A model generated the notes under the pieces. That model was not told where the DNA came from. It saw only the letters and a list, made by a program, of their open reading frames with translations, and did not search any database. Below, piece after piece: positions 1 to 9,531 of a DNA stretch of 64,000 bases. The translations under genes were made by a program, and so were the position numbers. This DNA comes from Leptospira sp. WS39.C2 (GTDB lineage Bacteria > Spirochaetota > Leptospiria > Leptospirales > Leptospiraceae), in NCBI RefSeq assembly GCF_040833965.1, contig NZ_CP162142.1:2133001-2197000 (forward strand), written 5' to 3'. Each line of letters begins with the position of its first letter. Within the stretch, counting starts at the first letter, position 1.

Positions 1-464
1 CCTTTTAACTTACCACCTGTATTTCCAGTAAGGGCAACTATATGTAAGTTCAGACTTTTTGCTGTTTCAATCGTCGCCAGTATATTTTGACTATTACCGC
101 TTGTACTAATTGGAATGTATACATCTCCACTTCGAGATATAGCTTTTAATTCTCTTACAAATATTTGATCGTATCCATAATCATTTCCAATGGCTGTCGT
201 TGACGAGCTATTGGTTCCCAATGCAATTGATGCAAGAGGTTCGCGATCAAATTGAAGACGAGATATAAATTCCGCTGCTAGGTGTTGAGAGTCGGCAAAA
301 CTCCCACCATTCCCCGCAAAAATTACTTTTCCACCTGATTGTAAGGATTTTAAACAATGGTTGGCAAGTTCATCAATTTGTGCCAAAATTACTTCTGAAT
401 CCAAAATTTCTTTTTTAACATCAATCGATGCTTGGATGACATTCCTGATTGTTTCAAAAGACAT
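1..464 (-). CDS. gmhA: Sedoheptulose-7-phosphate isomerase GmhA, 3' end outside window
   Basis: My own translation of the minus strand from the ATG at 464 gives an open frame of about 154 residues that runs off the left edge. It has a SIS-domain fold signature: GNGGS at residues 51-55 followed by DSQHLAAEF, which puts His61 and Glu65 where E. coli GmhA has its catalytic pair. A second phosphosugar-binding segment reads STSGNSQN. GmhA converts sedoheptulose 7-phosphate to D-glycero-D-manno-heptose 7-phosphate, the first step of heptose synthesis. HddA, HddC and GmhB lie just upstream in the operon, so the product is probably GDP-heptose. The start overlaps the stop of the preceding synthase by one base (TAATG). 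Confidence 0.9.
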   Translation of the reverse strand, partial: MSFETIRNVIQASIDVKKEILDSEVILAQIDELANHCLKSLQSGGKVIFAGNGGSFADSQHLAAEFISRLQFDREPLASIALGTNSSSTTAIGNDYGYDQIFVRELKAISRSGDVYIPISTSGNSQNILATIETAKSLNLHIVALTGNTGGKLK

Positions 465-2356
465 TAAAGAATTCCTTCTAATTTTTCCAGGGCGATCCAA
501 AACCCTTCTCCACCATTTTTATGACCTTGCCAAATTTCAGGAATGAACCAAGCATTTGGTGCGTGTTTTGCGAAAATTTTCCCAAGGCGGTTAAAATCAA
601 TATCTCCCTCTCCCACTTGTAAACCCTCACCATTGAGTCCTTTTGCATCTCCCATATGGATGTGCGCAGTAAATGGCGCGATCCTTTCAGAAAAATCATA
701 AAAGTCATACCCAAAGTGATTGCAGGTTAACATTGTATGAGATACATCATAACACATTCTTAAGTTTAGTTTTTTACACCATTCTTCAATTTCAGCAATA
801 TGAACAAAAATATTTTGGTATCTTTGTCCTCCAAAATGCCATGGAAATGGTGCCATTGTTTGTGGGATTAATTCAACCCCTTCCAAATCTAATGATTTCA
901 AACTTTCACCAAAACGTTCATAATAAGAAGGTAATATCTCTTTTGGTAAATTCCCATCCATGGAAATTCCGCCAATGTTTGCTACTATGAATGGCTTTTT
1001 TGTTTTTGGAAAAAATTTCTTAAGTGAGCGAGTGATATCAATCACCCTTTGGGTTTCTTTTAGGGAAATTTTTCTATAACTTTCATCTGGAGTAGCCAAA
1101 TCCATAAGATGGCTTCCTTCAAATAACTCCGGAGCATGTATCACAAATTCACATTCATAAGTGCCTTTCAAATATTGATTTGGATCCAACTCCATATCTG
1201 AGTAGGAAAGATGAAATTCAAATAAATCAGGTTTTACCCGTTGGTAATATTCTTGAAAATCATGGTATCTGACAGGAACACCCCAAGGATGCGTAAACTT
1301 ATATTGTCTTGGTTCAATTCTTTTTTCAGATAGATCGGATGGGAAAAAATAATCCTCAACATCCATATCTCGTTGCATCTTTTTTCCAATTAAATCATAC
1401 ATTTTCTGAGGTGAAAGTCCTTGGCCGGGACTCAAAACCTTTACCATATCTTTCGTAATGATCGCTCCTTTTGAAATTGGAACAGCCGCAACACAACTTT
1501 TAGAAAGATTTTCTCGATTGATCATCTCCCCTTGGCTAACCTTTCTTTCGTATTGACTAGTTCCAGTCGCTAATTCTATTTCACGAATTCCAGATACAAG
1601 TGTTTTGAATTCTTTCATTTCCAAACTTGCAGCATGATCAGGTCCTTCCATCGTTCTATCTAATGTTAGATGGCGCTCGACAACCATAGCACCTAGAGCA
1701 ACGGAGGCAAGAGTAACATTGATTCCTCGCTCATGACCCGAATAACCGATGTAGTTATGAAATTCCCGTAATTGATTCATCCATTTCAAATTTATATCAT
1801 GAAGAGGTGCAGGATACGTGCTATTACAATGTAAAAATACAAATTCAGAGTTCGCTTTTGTTAGATAATCGCGTGTAAACAATATCTCCTGCGTTTGGCT
1901 CATTCCAGTAGATAAAATTAATGGTTTTTTAGTTTCAATAAGCCTATCAAGTAGTTTCACATTAGTTAAATCAGCAGAAGCAACCTTATATGCAGGAACA
2001 GGAAACGTTTCCAAAACATCGACACTTTTGTTATCCCAGGGAGTACATAAATATAAAATTCCTTTTTCTTTGCAGTAAAGGTTTAGTTTGCGATGAAATT
2101 CCTTATCCAACTCAAACTTCTCTAATAGATCCAAAATATATTCGGTACCTAGATCCTCTCCTGATTTAAGTAAACTTTTGCTTCGATATACCTCATCTAA
2201 GTGACGCATTTGAAACTTTGCACAGTCTGCACCAACTTCAACGGCAACATCTACTAACTCAAAAGCCTTATTCAAATCTCCATTGTGATTGTTTCCGATC
2301 TCAGCAATCACAAATGTCCTTCCGGCTCCAATCTCAAAATTTCCAATTTTAATCAT
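464..2356 (-). CDS. NeuB-type nonulosonate synthase fused to a xylose-isomerase-like TIM barrel
   Basis: Residues 1-275 are a NeuB-family PEP-condensing barrel: GNNHNG at 21-26, and His208 (GHERG) and His229 (ERHLT) at the metal-ligand positions. Residues about 285-342 are a SAF/antifreeze-like domain. Residues about 355-630 form a second barrel of the AP-endonuclease-2/xylose-isomerase superfamily, with candidate metal ligands Glu495, Asp537, His540, His567 and Glu607. Ordinary NeuB/LegI proteins are about 340-350 residues and end after the SAF domain. A stand-alone LegI is encoded at 11741-12760, so this is a second synthase. The KRPG motif that carries the N-acetyl-contacting Arg314 of meningococcal NeuB reads LSPG here (Ser309). 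The substrate is unknown; its place between gmhA and hddA suggests a heptose-linked or altered sugar. It overlaps hddA by 4 bp. Confidence 0.85.
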   Translation of the reverse strand: MIKIGNFEIGAGRTFVIAEIGNNHNGDLNKAFELVDVAVEVGADCAKFQMRHLDEVYRSKSLLKSGEDLGTEYILDLLEKFELDKEFHRKLNLYCKEKGILYLCTPWDNKSVDVLETFPVPAYKVASADLTNVKLLDRLIETKKPLILSTGMSQTQEILFTRDYLTKANSEFVFLHCNSTYPAPLHDINLKWMNQLREFHNYIGYSGHERGINVTLASVALGAMVVERHLTLDRTMEGPDHAASLEMKEFKTLVSGIREIELATGTSQYERKVSQGEMINRENLSKSCVAAVPISKGAIITKDMVKVLSPGQGLSPQKMYDLIGKKMQRDMDVEDYFFPSDLSEKRIEPRQYKFTHPWGVPVRYHDFQEYYQRVKPDLFEFHLSYSDMELDPNQYLKGTYECEFVIHAPELFEGSHLMDLATPDESYRKISLKETQRVIDITRSLKKFFPKTKKPFIVANIGGISMDGNLPKEILPSYYERFGESLKSLDLEGVELIPQTMAPFPWHFGGQRYQNIFVHIAEIEEWCKKLNLRMCYDVSHTMLTCNHFGYDFYDFSERIAPFTAHIHMGDAKGLNGEGLQVGEGDIDFNRLGKIFAKHAPNAWFIPEIWQGHKNGGEGFWIALEKLEGIL

Positions 2357-3741
2357 ATTACGCTCATTTCCTCTTTATCTAGTTCTTCTCGAACTGTCCA
2401 TGCTTGTAACCCTTCCGAATCAAAACGAAAAGGTCGGTAGTTTAATCCTGCTGATTGCATCCAATCCAAAATTTTATGTTTTTGAAATGGTGGAACATAA
2501 AACAAAAAGAATCCACCACCACCAGCTCCTAATAATTTGCCACCTATTGCACCGTGGACAATTGCATTTTCATAAATCTTATCTAAGAATTGATTAGATA
2601 TTTTAGAACTTAACCCTCTTTTGATTTCCCATGCTTTATGTAAACACTTTCCAAATTCTAACAACCGACCTCTTAGTAAGTGATTTCGCATTTCATACGT
2701 TAGTTCCACATTCGATTGAACTCTCTGTTTGATATCTGATTGTTTCATGGTTTCACGTTGGTCATCATGAATATTGCCTGAGTCATGAGTAGTGGCAGTA
2801 TCACATAATATTAAACTTTCTTCTAGTTCTATCAAAGTATCTTTTGATAAACGAAGTGGGTGCACAATGTTTTGGTCCATGGCAAATTCCATAAAATTGA
2901 AACCACCAAAAACGGTCGCATATTGGTCTTGCCACCCTCCTGCAATTCCCATATCGAGTCTCTCTGCTTGAAACGCCAGCTCCGCGATTTCATGATTATC
3001 CCATTTATCTTTTCTAAATTGATTAAAACATCCAAGTATAGCAGAAGCAACAACTGCAGACCCACCTAAACCTGAATTCATCGGATAGTCGGAATGCACA
3101 TACAACTCGAATCCAAAATTTGGTCGTGCCACTTTGATTACAGCTTGAAACAATTTAAATTTACTCTCTGTTTTGGTTAACTCATCAAAATCAGAAAATT
3201 CGATTTTATCTTTAAGGTCACGTGAATTGAGTAAAATTCTATAATCTTCTCTGATTCTTAATGTAGCATGAGTGTATAAGCTGACTGTGGAGTTAATCAC
3301 TGCTCCTTTCTCATTGCTAAAAAAATGAGTTAGGTCAGAACCACCACCTCCAAAACTAATCCGAACTGGTGATCTAGCTCTAGCATAAATCTTACGTTCT
3401 TCTAGATGAGGTAACTCATCTTTTGTAACAATTCCAACTAAACTTCTTTTTTCATCCAATACGGGAATGAAACGTATGCGAGAATCTAACATTTTTAATA
3501 ATTGTTCTCTGGGAGTTTGACTGGATGCCCAAGTAAACTCACTGTTCATACATTCGAATATTGATGTACTTAGATTTTTTCCTTTTAATAAAATCCGACG
3601 GATGTCACCATCAGTAACCAAACCTATGATTTGGTTTTCATTGTCTTTCACGAGAGCAAAGCCGAGATGATTTAATTCGATTTTGGATAAAGTTTCCTCT
3701 ACCGAGTTACTACTTGAAACAACAAATAAGTCAAAATTCAA
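2353..3741 (-). CDS. hddA: D-glycero-D-manno-heptose 7-phosphate kinase with N-terminal CBS pair
   Basis: Residues 1-115 are a CBS-domain pair (LVTDGDIRR at 41-49). Residues about 120-460 are a GHMP kinase: RSPVRISFGGGGSD at 123-136, the MNSGLGGSA ATP-binding loop at 221-229, and GGKLLGAGGGGFF near the C-terminus. The GHMP part matches the HddA type, which phosphorylates heptose 7-phosphate at C1. HddC, GmhB and GmhA are encoded alongside, so the four GDP-heptose enzymes are all present. The usual HddA is about 340 residues, and the extra length is the CBS module. CBS pairs bind adenosyl or other nucleotides, so allosteric control is likely but unproven. Both gene ends have 4-bp overlaps. Confidence 0.88.
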   Translation of the reverse strand: MNFDLFVVSSSNSVEETLSKIELNHLGFALVKDNENQIIGLVTDGDIRRILLKGKNLSTSIFECMNSEFTWASSQTPREQLLKMLDSRIRFIPVLDEKRSLVGIVTKDELPHLEERKIYARARSPVRISFGGGGSDLTHFFSNEKGAVINSTVSLYTHATLRIREDYRILLNSRDLKDKIEFSDFDELTKTESKFKLFQAVIKVARPNFGFELYVHSDYPMNSGLGGSAVVASAILGCFNQFRKDKWDNHEIAELAFQAERLDMGIAGGWQDQYATVFGGFNFMEFAMDQNIVHPLRLSKDTLIELEESLILCDTATTHDSGNIHDDQRETMKQSDIKQRVQSNVELTYEMRNHLLRGRLLEFGKCLHKAWEIKRGLSSKISNQFLDKIYENAIVHGAIGGKLLGAGGGGFFLFYVPPFQKHKILDWMQSAGLNYRPFRFDSEGLQAWTVREELDKEEMSVI

Positions 3742-4460
3742 AGTTTATTCTCCCGACCAGAAATAATCCAATTTTGAAAACGTTTATAATCTTCAGGAAT
3801 ACCAATATCAATAAAATCTGTATCCAATGGAATGGCTCGAAGTACGTTTTCAAAAGCTAGTTTTGGGAAAATTTCTTTTTCCATTGAAAACTCCCCTTCT
3901 TTTTCGAAAAACAAATCCGCATTTAATTTATAAATTCCTGCGTTAATCCAACCTGAACCAGCATTCTCTTTTTTTTCTTCAAATTTCTGAATCATACCTT
4001 CTTCAATTGTAACCTTTCCATACCTTGATACATCCGGTATAAAAATGACTCCTATAGAAGGTGACTTAGAATTGGCAAGCTCTTCCATAGAAATAGGATC
4101 AACCCAGGTATCTGCGTTCACAATTAAAAAATCACCTTTGAATTGAAAGCTTTGGATAGTGTAAGCAACAGATCCACCTGTTCCAAGTAACGTTGGTTCA
4201 ATTGAATAATGAATTTCACAATCAGTTAAAATTGTATGTTTTAAAGAATCAATACATTCTATGATATGGTTCGCTTTGTGATGTAATAAAAAATAAAATT
4301 TCCGGAAACCTTGTTCTATATAATTTTCAAGTAAATATACAAGGAACGGTTTTCCGTTTACCGGAGCTAGAGGTTTCGGAACATCATTTACAACGGAGGC
4401 CAGTCTAGTACCTCGACCACCTGCTAAAATGAAAATGGGGATATTTTTTGGCTCCATCAT
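3738..4460 (-). CDS. hddC: Heptose-1-phosphate guanylyltransferase (HddC type)
   Basis: A 240-residue nucleotidyltransferase with the N-terminal signature LAGGRGTRL followed by PKPLAPVNGKPF, and a VNADTW metal-binding segment mid-protein. The size and the single catalytic domain fit HddC, which activates D-glycero-D-manno-heptose 1-phosphate with GTP. That assignment depends on the neighbouring gmhB, hddA and gmhA genes; the sequence alone could also fit another sugar-1-phosphate nucleotidyltransferase. The frame begins with two ATG codons in tandem, and the upstream one overlaps the gmhB stop by 4 bp. Confidence 0.82.
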   Translation of the reverse strand: MMEPKNIPIFILAGGRGTRLASVVNDVPKPLAPVNGKPFLVYLLENYIEQGFRKFYFLLHHKANHIIECIDSLKHTILTDCEIHYSIEPTLLGTGGSVAYTIQSFQFKGDFLIVNADTWVDPISMEELANSKSPSIGVIFIPDVSRYGKVTIEEGMIQKFEEKKENAGSGWINAGIYKLNADLFFEKEGEFSMEKEIFPKLAFENVLRAIPLDTDFIDIGIPEDYKRFQNWIISGRENKL

Positions 4461-5065
4461 AAAAATGGAATCACCTCATCTAAATTTTTGATCTGTATGG
4501 CTTCTGCATGATGAGAGGAGTTGTTTTTTTTGCCTTCATTCAAAAGTAAAAAATTTTTCCCAATGCCCGCTTTTAATCCAGCTTCCACATCTGTATTTTG
4601 ATCTCCAACTAACATAGAATTTTCCAAATCAATGAAGTATCGCTTTTGGGCTTTCAAAATCATTCCTGGATTCGGTTTACGAAAAACTGAATTACGTTTA
4701 TACTTGGTATTCCCAAATTCCGGATGGTATGGTGAATAGTAGACATGAGTGATTGTACAATTTTGTTTCTCGAACTCATCTTTCATCCACTTCGTTAGTT
4801 TCAGAAAGTCTCTTTCAGAATAATATCCCCTAGCTATGCCTGCCTGGTTTGTGATAACAAAAATTTTGTAACCTTTTTGATTGGCTATCTTACACAACTC
4901 AAATATTCCGGATTTAAATTGAAAATCTTTGATTTGATAAACATAATCAAAGTCTTCATTGATGACTCCATCTCGGTCTAAAAACAATGCTTTATGTTTC
5001 ACGTTAATATGATTCAGCTCTCTACACCACTCTGTATGGGTTAAAAATTCACCAAACTGATTCAA
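4457..5065 (-). CDS. gmhB: Heptose-1,7-bisphosphate phosphatase GmhB (HAD family)
   Basis: A 202-residue HAD phosphatase with motif I LFLDRDGVINED (Asp30 nucleophile, Asp32 acid/base), motif II VITNQAG and motif IV MLVGDQNTDVEAG. It removes the C7 phosphate of heptose 1,7-bisphosphate between the kinase and guanylyltransferase steps. The loop before RKPNPGM lacks the cysteines of the E. coli zinc knuckle and keeps only one His (PYHPEF), so the zinc site appears lost. About 20 residues precede the usual start and overlap the upstream gene by 17 bp; no later in-frame ATG suits, so I keep this start. Confidence 0.87.
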   Translation of the reverse strand: MNQFGEFLTHTEWCRELNHINVKHKALFLDRDGVINEDFDYVYQIKDFQFKSGIFELCKIANQKGYKIFVITNQAGIARGYYSERDFLKLTKWMKDEFEKQNCTITHVYYSPYHPEFGNTKYKRNSVFRKPNPGMILKAQKRYFIDLENSMLVGDQNTDVEAGLKAGIGKNFLLLNEGKKNNSSHHAEAIQIKNLDEVIPFL

Positions 5066-6257
5066 TTTCTTTTCGAATCAAAGTCTTCATATATACATAA
5101 GGAGGTGTATTTTGATTACCGAGTATATACTGATTTTTAAATTTTTGATAACTCTTTAAATTGATTGTAACCTTATCGAAGTCCAAAGGATCAAATTGAT
5201 TTTCATCAAAATGGATCAATGGTGAATTTAATTCTCTGCTCAAACCTTTGATTGATTGGTTCATGAGTTCATCAAACAAATGTTCATACATCAAATTTAC
5301 AATTGGTTTATTTGCCAAGACTCCAAAATAAGATGCTGTGCTATCATGAGTCAAAATCAAATCAACTTCAATCGATGCAATTTCAGAAGGGATATTTAAG
5401 ATTTTTGCCGAATTTTTGAGTAACTTAATTTCTAACACATTTTTATCATGTTCTGAAGTATCAGGATGTACAGTTAAATAAACATCATATCCAATGCTCT
5501 TTAAATGGTTAAAAATAAGACTCAGACCTTTGTAGTATTTCTTTGCATCCAATTCAATGCGGTATCCAAACTGGTCAACATTTGGAAGATTTTGGTCTAA
5601 CCAAAGTGCAGACTTACGTTCTTCTGTTTTTTTTATTTGGCTTTGGAATTGTTTTGAATACAAAAAACGCTCCAGAAAATGATTCCCCGTGACAATCAGT
5701 TTTGTCCTAAATCCCAAAGGACCTAAGTATGGGTATTGTGCCTTGATTCTCATTCTGGTAGAATCAAGCCAATACTTCGGGCCTCTAAATCTTCGTTTCA
5801 TTCCAAAAGCAAATCTAATTTTTTTGTACCAAACCCAGATTTTCTCAAATACGTTCGAAATAATAGGATGGTCGTTTGTATTATCACCAAGTCCATGCAT
5901 TAGATAATAATAATTCTCATAATTTCGATCCACATACGAAAATAGATTCATAAATAAATTTGGTGCTGCCCAGGTGTAAAAAAAGACCAAAGATTTTTTG
6001 TCTACATTGTGATCCAAATATTCTATCACTAAGTTTTCCTTTGAAAACTGTAGGACTTGGATTTCATTTTTGCGAATTGGTGGGGTTACTTTTTGGTCTT
6101 TTAGAAAGTCATGCACAAAGGTCAATTGCAACACAACAAAATTGATTTTCATTTCATCTAAAAGTTCGAAGATCCAATACTTCCAAAATCGTTTGTCGAT
6201 GGGACGATCAGCAAGGATGTATAATTTGATAGGTTTCTCTTTTGTTATGACTTTCAA
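5049..6257 (-). CDS. Putative GT-B-like glycosyltransferase, specificity unknown
   Basis: A 402-residue protein with no signal peptide or clear membrane segment. I do not recognise the family. The second half has HPDTSEHDK and LTHDSTASYFGVLANKPIV, resembling the donor-side segments of GT-B enzymes such as TagF-type polymerases and capsule transferases; the N-terminal half has MHGLGDNT. It lies between the CMP-nonulosonate synthetase and the heptose genes. It is the only glycosyltransferase-like gene in the visible operon, so it may transfer the nonulosonate or the heptose. It starts 3 bp after the legF stop and overlaps gmhB by 17 bp. Confidence 0.55.
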   Translation of the reverse strand: MKVITKEKPIKLYILADRPIDKRFWKYWIFELLDEMKINFVVLQLTFVHDFLKDQKVTPPIRKNEIQVLQFSKENLVIEYLDHNVDKKSLVFFYTWAAPNLFMNLFSYVDRNYENYYYLMHGLGDNTNDHPIISNVFEKIWVWYKKIRFAFGMKRRFRGPKYWLDSTRMRIKAQYPYLGPLGFRTKLIVTGNHFLERFLYSKQFQSQIKKTEERKSALWLDQNLPNVDQFGYRIELDAKKYYKGLSLIFNHLKSIGYDVYLTVHPDTSEHDKNVLEIKLLKNSAKILNIPSEIASIEVDLILTHDSTASYFGVLANKPIVNLMYEHLFDELMNQSIKGLSRELNSPLIHFDENQFDPLDFDKVTINLKSYQKFKNQYILGNQNTPPYVYMKTLIRKEIESVW

Positions 6258-6260
6258 GGA

Positions 6261-6953
6261 CTAAATATTTTTGTTTTGGGAAAGTAAAAATTCTGCAAAT
6301 TGAAAATCGATAAGGGTATCAATATCAATCGCTTCCAATTCATTTTCTACCAATAAGGGGCTCACAATTGGTTTAAAAAATGATTTTGTAGATTTCAAAT
6401 CTTCAGGTTTTGTCAAATAAAACGACCCATTCACTACATACATTGGTTCCAAATCTTGAGATCTTTGGTTGGTTCCACTCGAATCAGAAAAAGGAACTAA
6501 GGTATCATTTTGGATTGTAAACATCCAACTTGGATGTGTATGGGTTTTTGATACACTAACAACAGCAGTTTGTTTCTCCATAAACAAACGAATGCCCTTC
6601 TCAATCATCGTCTTACTTCGAAATGGCGATGTAGGTTGTAATAATAGAATTCCGTCTACTTTCCCACGGTTTTCTTCATACCAATCCAAGGCATGGATTG
6701 CCATTTCTATAGAAGATGAAGTGTCCGTGGAAAGACTGTTTGGGCGTAACCATGGAACGTACCCACCAAACTTTTTTGCAATTTCGGCAATTTCCTGAGA
6801 ATCAGTCGAAACTAGGACATCGCAAATTTCAGGGATTGCTTTTGTAACTTCTATGCTCCAAACAATGAGTGGTTTACCACCAAGTAAGCGAATATTCTTA
6901 CCTGGCAAACGTTTGGATCCTGCTCTTGCAGGAATCAAAGCAAGGATTCTCAT
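6261..6953 (-). CDS. legF: CMP-nonulosonate cytidylyltransferase (LegF/NeuA family)
   Basis: A 230-residue enzyme with the CMP-sialate synthetase signature IPARAGSKRLPGKN at residues 7-20, LLLQPTSPFR mid-protein, and a C-terminal EAIDIDTLIDFQFAE segment with the metal-binding Asp pair. It activates a nonulosonic acid with CTP. The neighbouring LegB/C/H/G/I and PtmE enzymes make CMP-legionaminate or its acetamidino form the likely product. It has no C-terminal phosphatase extension such as occurs in some NeuA proteins. The start overlaps the hisH stop by 4 bp. Confidence 0.88.
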   Translation of the reverse strand: MRILALIPARAGSKRLPGKNIRLLGGKPLIVWSIEVTKAIPEICDVLVSTDSQEIAEIAKKFGGYVPWLRPNSLSTDTSSSIEMAIHALDWYEENRGKVDGILLLQPTSPFRSKTMIEKGIRLFMEKQTAVVSVSKTHTHPSWMFTIQNDTLVPFSDSSGTNQRSQDLEPMYVVNGSFYLTKPEDLKSTKSFFKPIVSPLLVENELEAIDIDTLIDFQFAEFLLSQNKNI

Positions 6954-7597
6954 AATCGAATGAATTGTGTAAGAATTTTTAATCCCACTGGACCACTTTT
7001 TTCAGGATGGAATTGGCAACCAAAAATATTATCCCTTCCAATCACTGACGAGATTCTATTGCCACCATAAAAAGTGTCAGCAAGGCGATGTTTCTCATCA
7101 TTTGGTAATGCCATAAAAGAATGAACAAAATATACAGATTCTTCTACATTCAATGTTTCTAATATCTTAGAATTCCATTGGTTTGTAGGATTTGCCGGAT
7201 AAAGCTCACTCCAACCAATATGTGGAATTTTATGTGGTTTTCCACTGGCTGTTGTGGAGGGAATTGGAACCACTCGTCCGGAGATTAATCCTAGACCTTT
7301 TGTTATCCCAAATTCCTCACTTTCATCCAATAACATTTGCATTCCCAAACAAATTGCTAAAAGTGGAGTTCCTTTTTTGACAACTTCATGAATGACTTCC
7401 GTTAGGTTTCTTTCATGTAAAGCTTCCATGGCATTTGCAAATGCACCTACTCCAGGTAATATGACATGCGATGCTTTTAAAATCCGATTAGGATCGGATG
7501 TAATTTCTACTTTTGCACCGCAATATTCAAATCCTCTCTGGACACTGAGTAAATTCCCAACCCCATAATCGATAATCAAAACATCAGGACTAGACAA
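6950..7597 (-). CDS. hisH: HisH-type glutaminase paralogue, probably for sugar amidination
   Basis: A 215-residue class I glutamine amidotransferase with the full triad: Cys83 (AICLGMQ), His197 and Glu199 (CQFHPEKSG). HisH releases ammonia from glutamine for HisF. Here the partner gene overlaps by 8 bp and a WbpG/PseA-like amidotransferase follows upstream, the same trio found in the P. aeruginosa B-band O-antigen locus, where it makes an acetamidino group. No other histidine gene is in the window, so a role in polysaccharide amidination is much more likely than histidine synthesis. Confidence 0.87.
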   Translation of the reverse strand: MSSPDVLIIDYGVGNLLSVQRGFEYCGAKVEITSDPNRILKASHVILPGVGAFANAMEALHERNLTEVIHEVVKKGTPLLAICLGMQMLLDESEEFGITKGLGLISGRVVPIPSTTASGKPHKIPHIGWSELYPANPTNQWNSKILETLNVEESVYFVHSFMALPNDEKHRLADTFYGGNRISSVIGRDNIFGCQFHPEKSGPVGLKILTQFIRL

Positions 7598-8354
7598 TTT
7601 TCCGAACCTCTATTCCTGCTTCAATTGCAGTTTTACGTAAGTCTCCAATAGTAGAGCGTCCATAGTGTAAAATATCTGCCATAGCGACTGCATCAGCCTC
7701 ACCATCTTTTATTACATCAATTAAATGCTCAGGTATTCCCATACCCCCACTTGCAATCACGGGTACTGACACTTGTTTTGTGACAGCTTTGACTAAATTG
7801 ATATCATATCCTTTCCGTGTTCCTTCGCGGTCAATGGAAGTGAGTAGAATTTCTCCTGCACCAAGCGCAACTGCCTTTTTTACCCAATCAACAACATCGA
7901 GTCCGGTTTTTTCCCTTCCATTATCAGTAAAAACTTCCCATTGATTGGTATCCACTTGTTTTGCTTGGATCGACAATACCATACATTGGCTACCAAATCT
8001 TCGCGAAATTTCAGAAATCAAGTTTGGGTTGGCAACAGCAGCAGTGTTGATTGCAACTTTATCTGCTCCACTCCTTAATAACCTCGTAGCATCTTCAACC
8101 GATCGTATCCCACCACCAACTGTCAGAGGAACAAAAATATCTTTGGCAGAATCTTCTACAATTTCACTTAAGTTGTTTCGACCATATAAACTAGCCACAC
8201 AATCAATGTAGATCAATTCATCTACTCCTTGGTGGTAGTATTTATGAGCATATTCTGCAGGAGAACCAATCACTCTTAGCCCTTCCAGATGTACACCTTT
8301 AATCAGGTTTGTACCTTTAATGTCCAAACGTGCAATGAGTCGAATTTTACGCAT
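7590..8354 (-). CDS. hisF: HisF paralogue with Gln130, probable ammonia channel for the sugar amidotransferase
   Basis: A 254-residue HisF-type barrel. Asp11 (ARLDIKG), Lys19, the TVGGGIRS phosphate loop (residues 78-85) and the DREGT segment (175-179) are kept. The second catalytic residue of imidazole-glycerol-phosphate synthase, Asp130 in the AIDAK motif of Thermotoga HisF, is Gln130 here (SIQAK). Asp130 is important for the cyclase reaction, so this paralogue probably channels ammonia to the neighbouring amidotransferase instead of making IGP. That is inference from one residue and context. It overlaps hisH by 8 bp. Confidence 0.87.
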   Translation of the reverse strand: MRKIRLIARLDIKGTNLIKGVHLEGLRVIGSPAEYAHKYYHQGVDELIYIDCVASLYGRNNLSEIVEDSAKDIFVPLTVGGGIRSVEDATRLLRSGADKVAINTAAVANPNLISEISRRFGSQCMVLSIQAKQVDTNQWEVFTDNGREKTGLDVVDWVKKAVALGAGEILLTSIDREGTRKGYDINLVKAVTKQVSVPVIASGGMGIPEHLIDVIKDGEADAVAMADILHYGRSTIGDLRKTAIEAGIEVRKIV

Positions 8355-8366
8355 ACAATGGTTTTA

Positions 8367-9524
<1,158 letters not shown>

Positions 9525-9531
9525 AATATTC

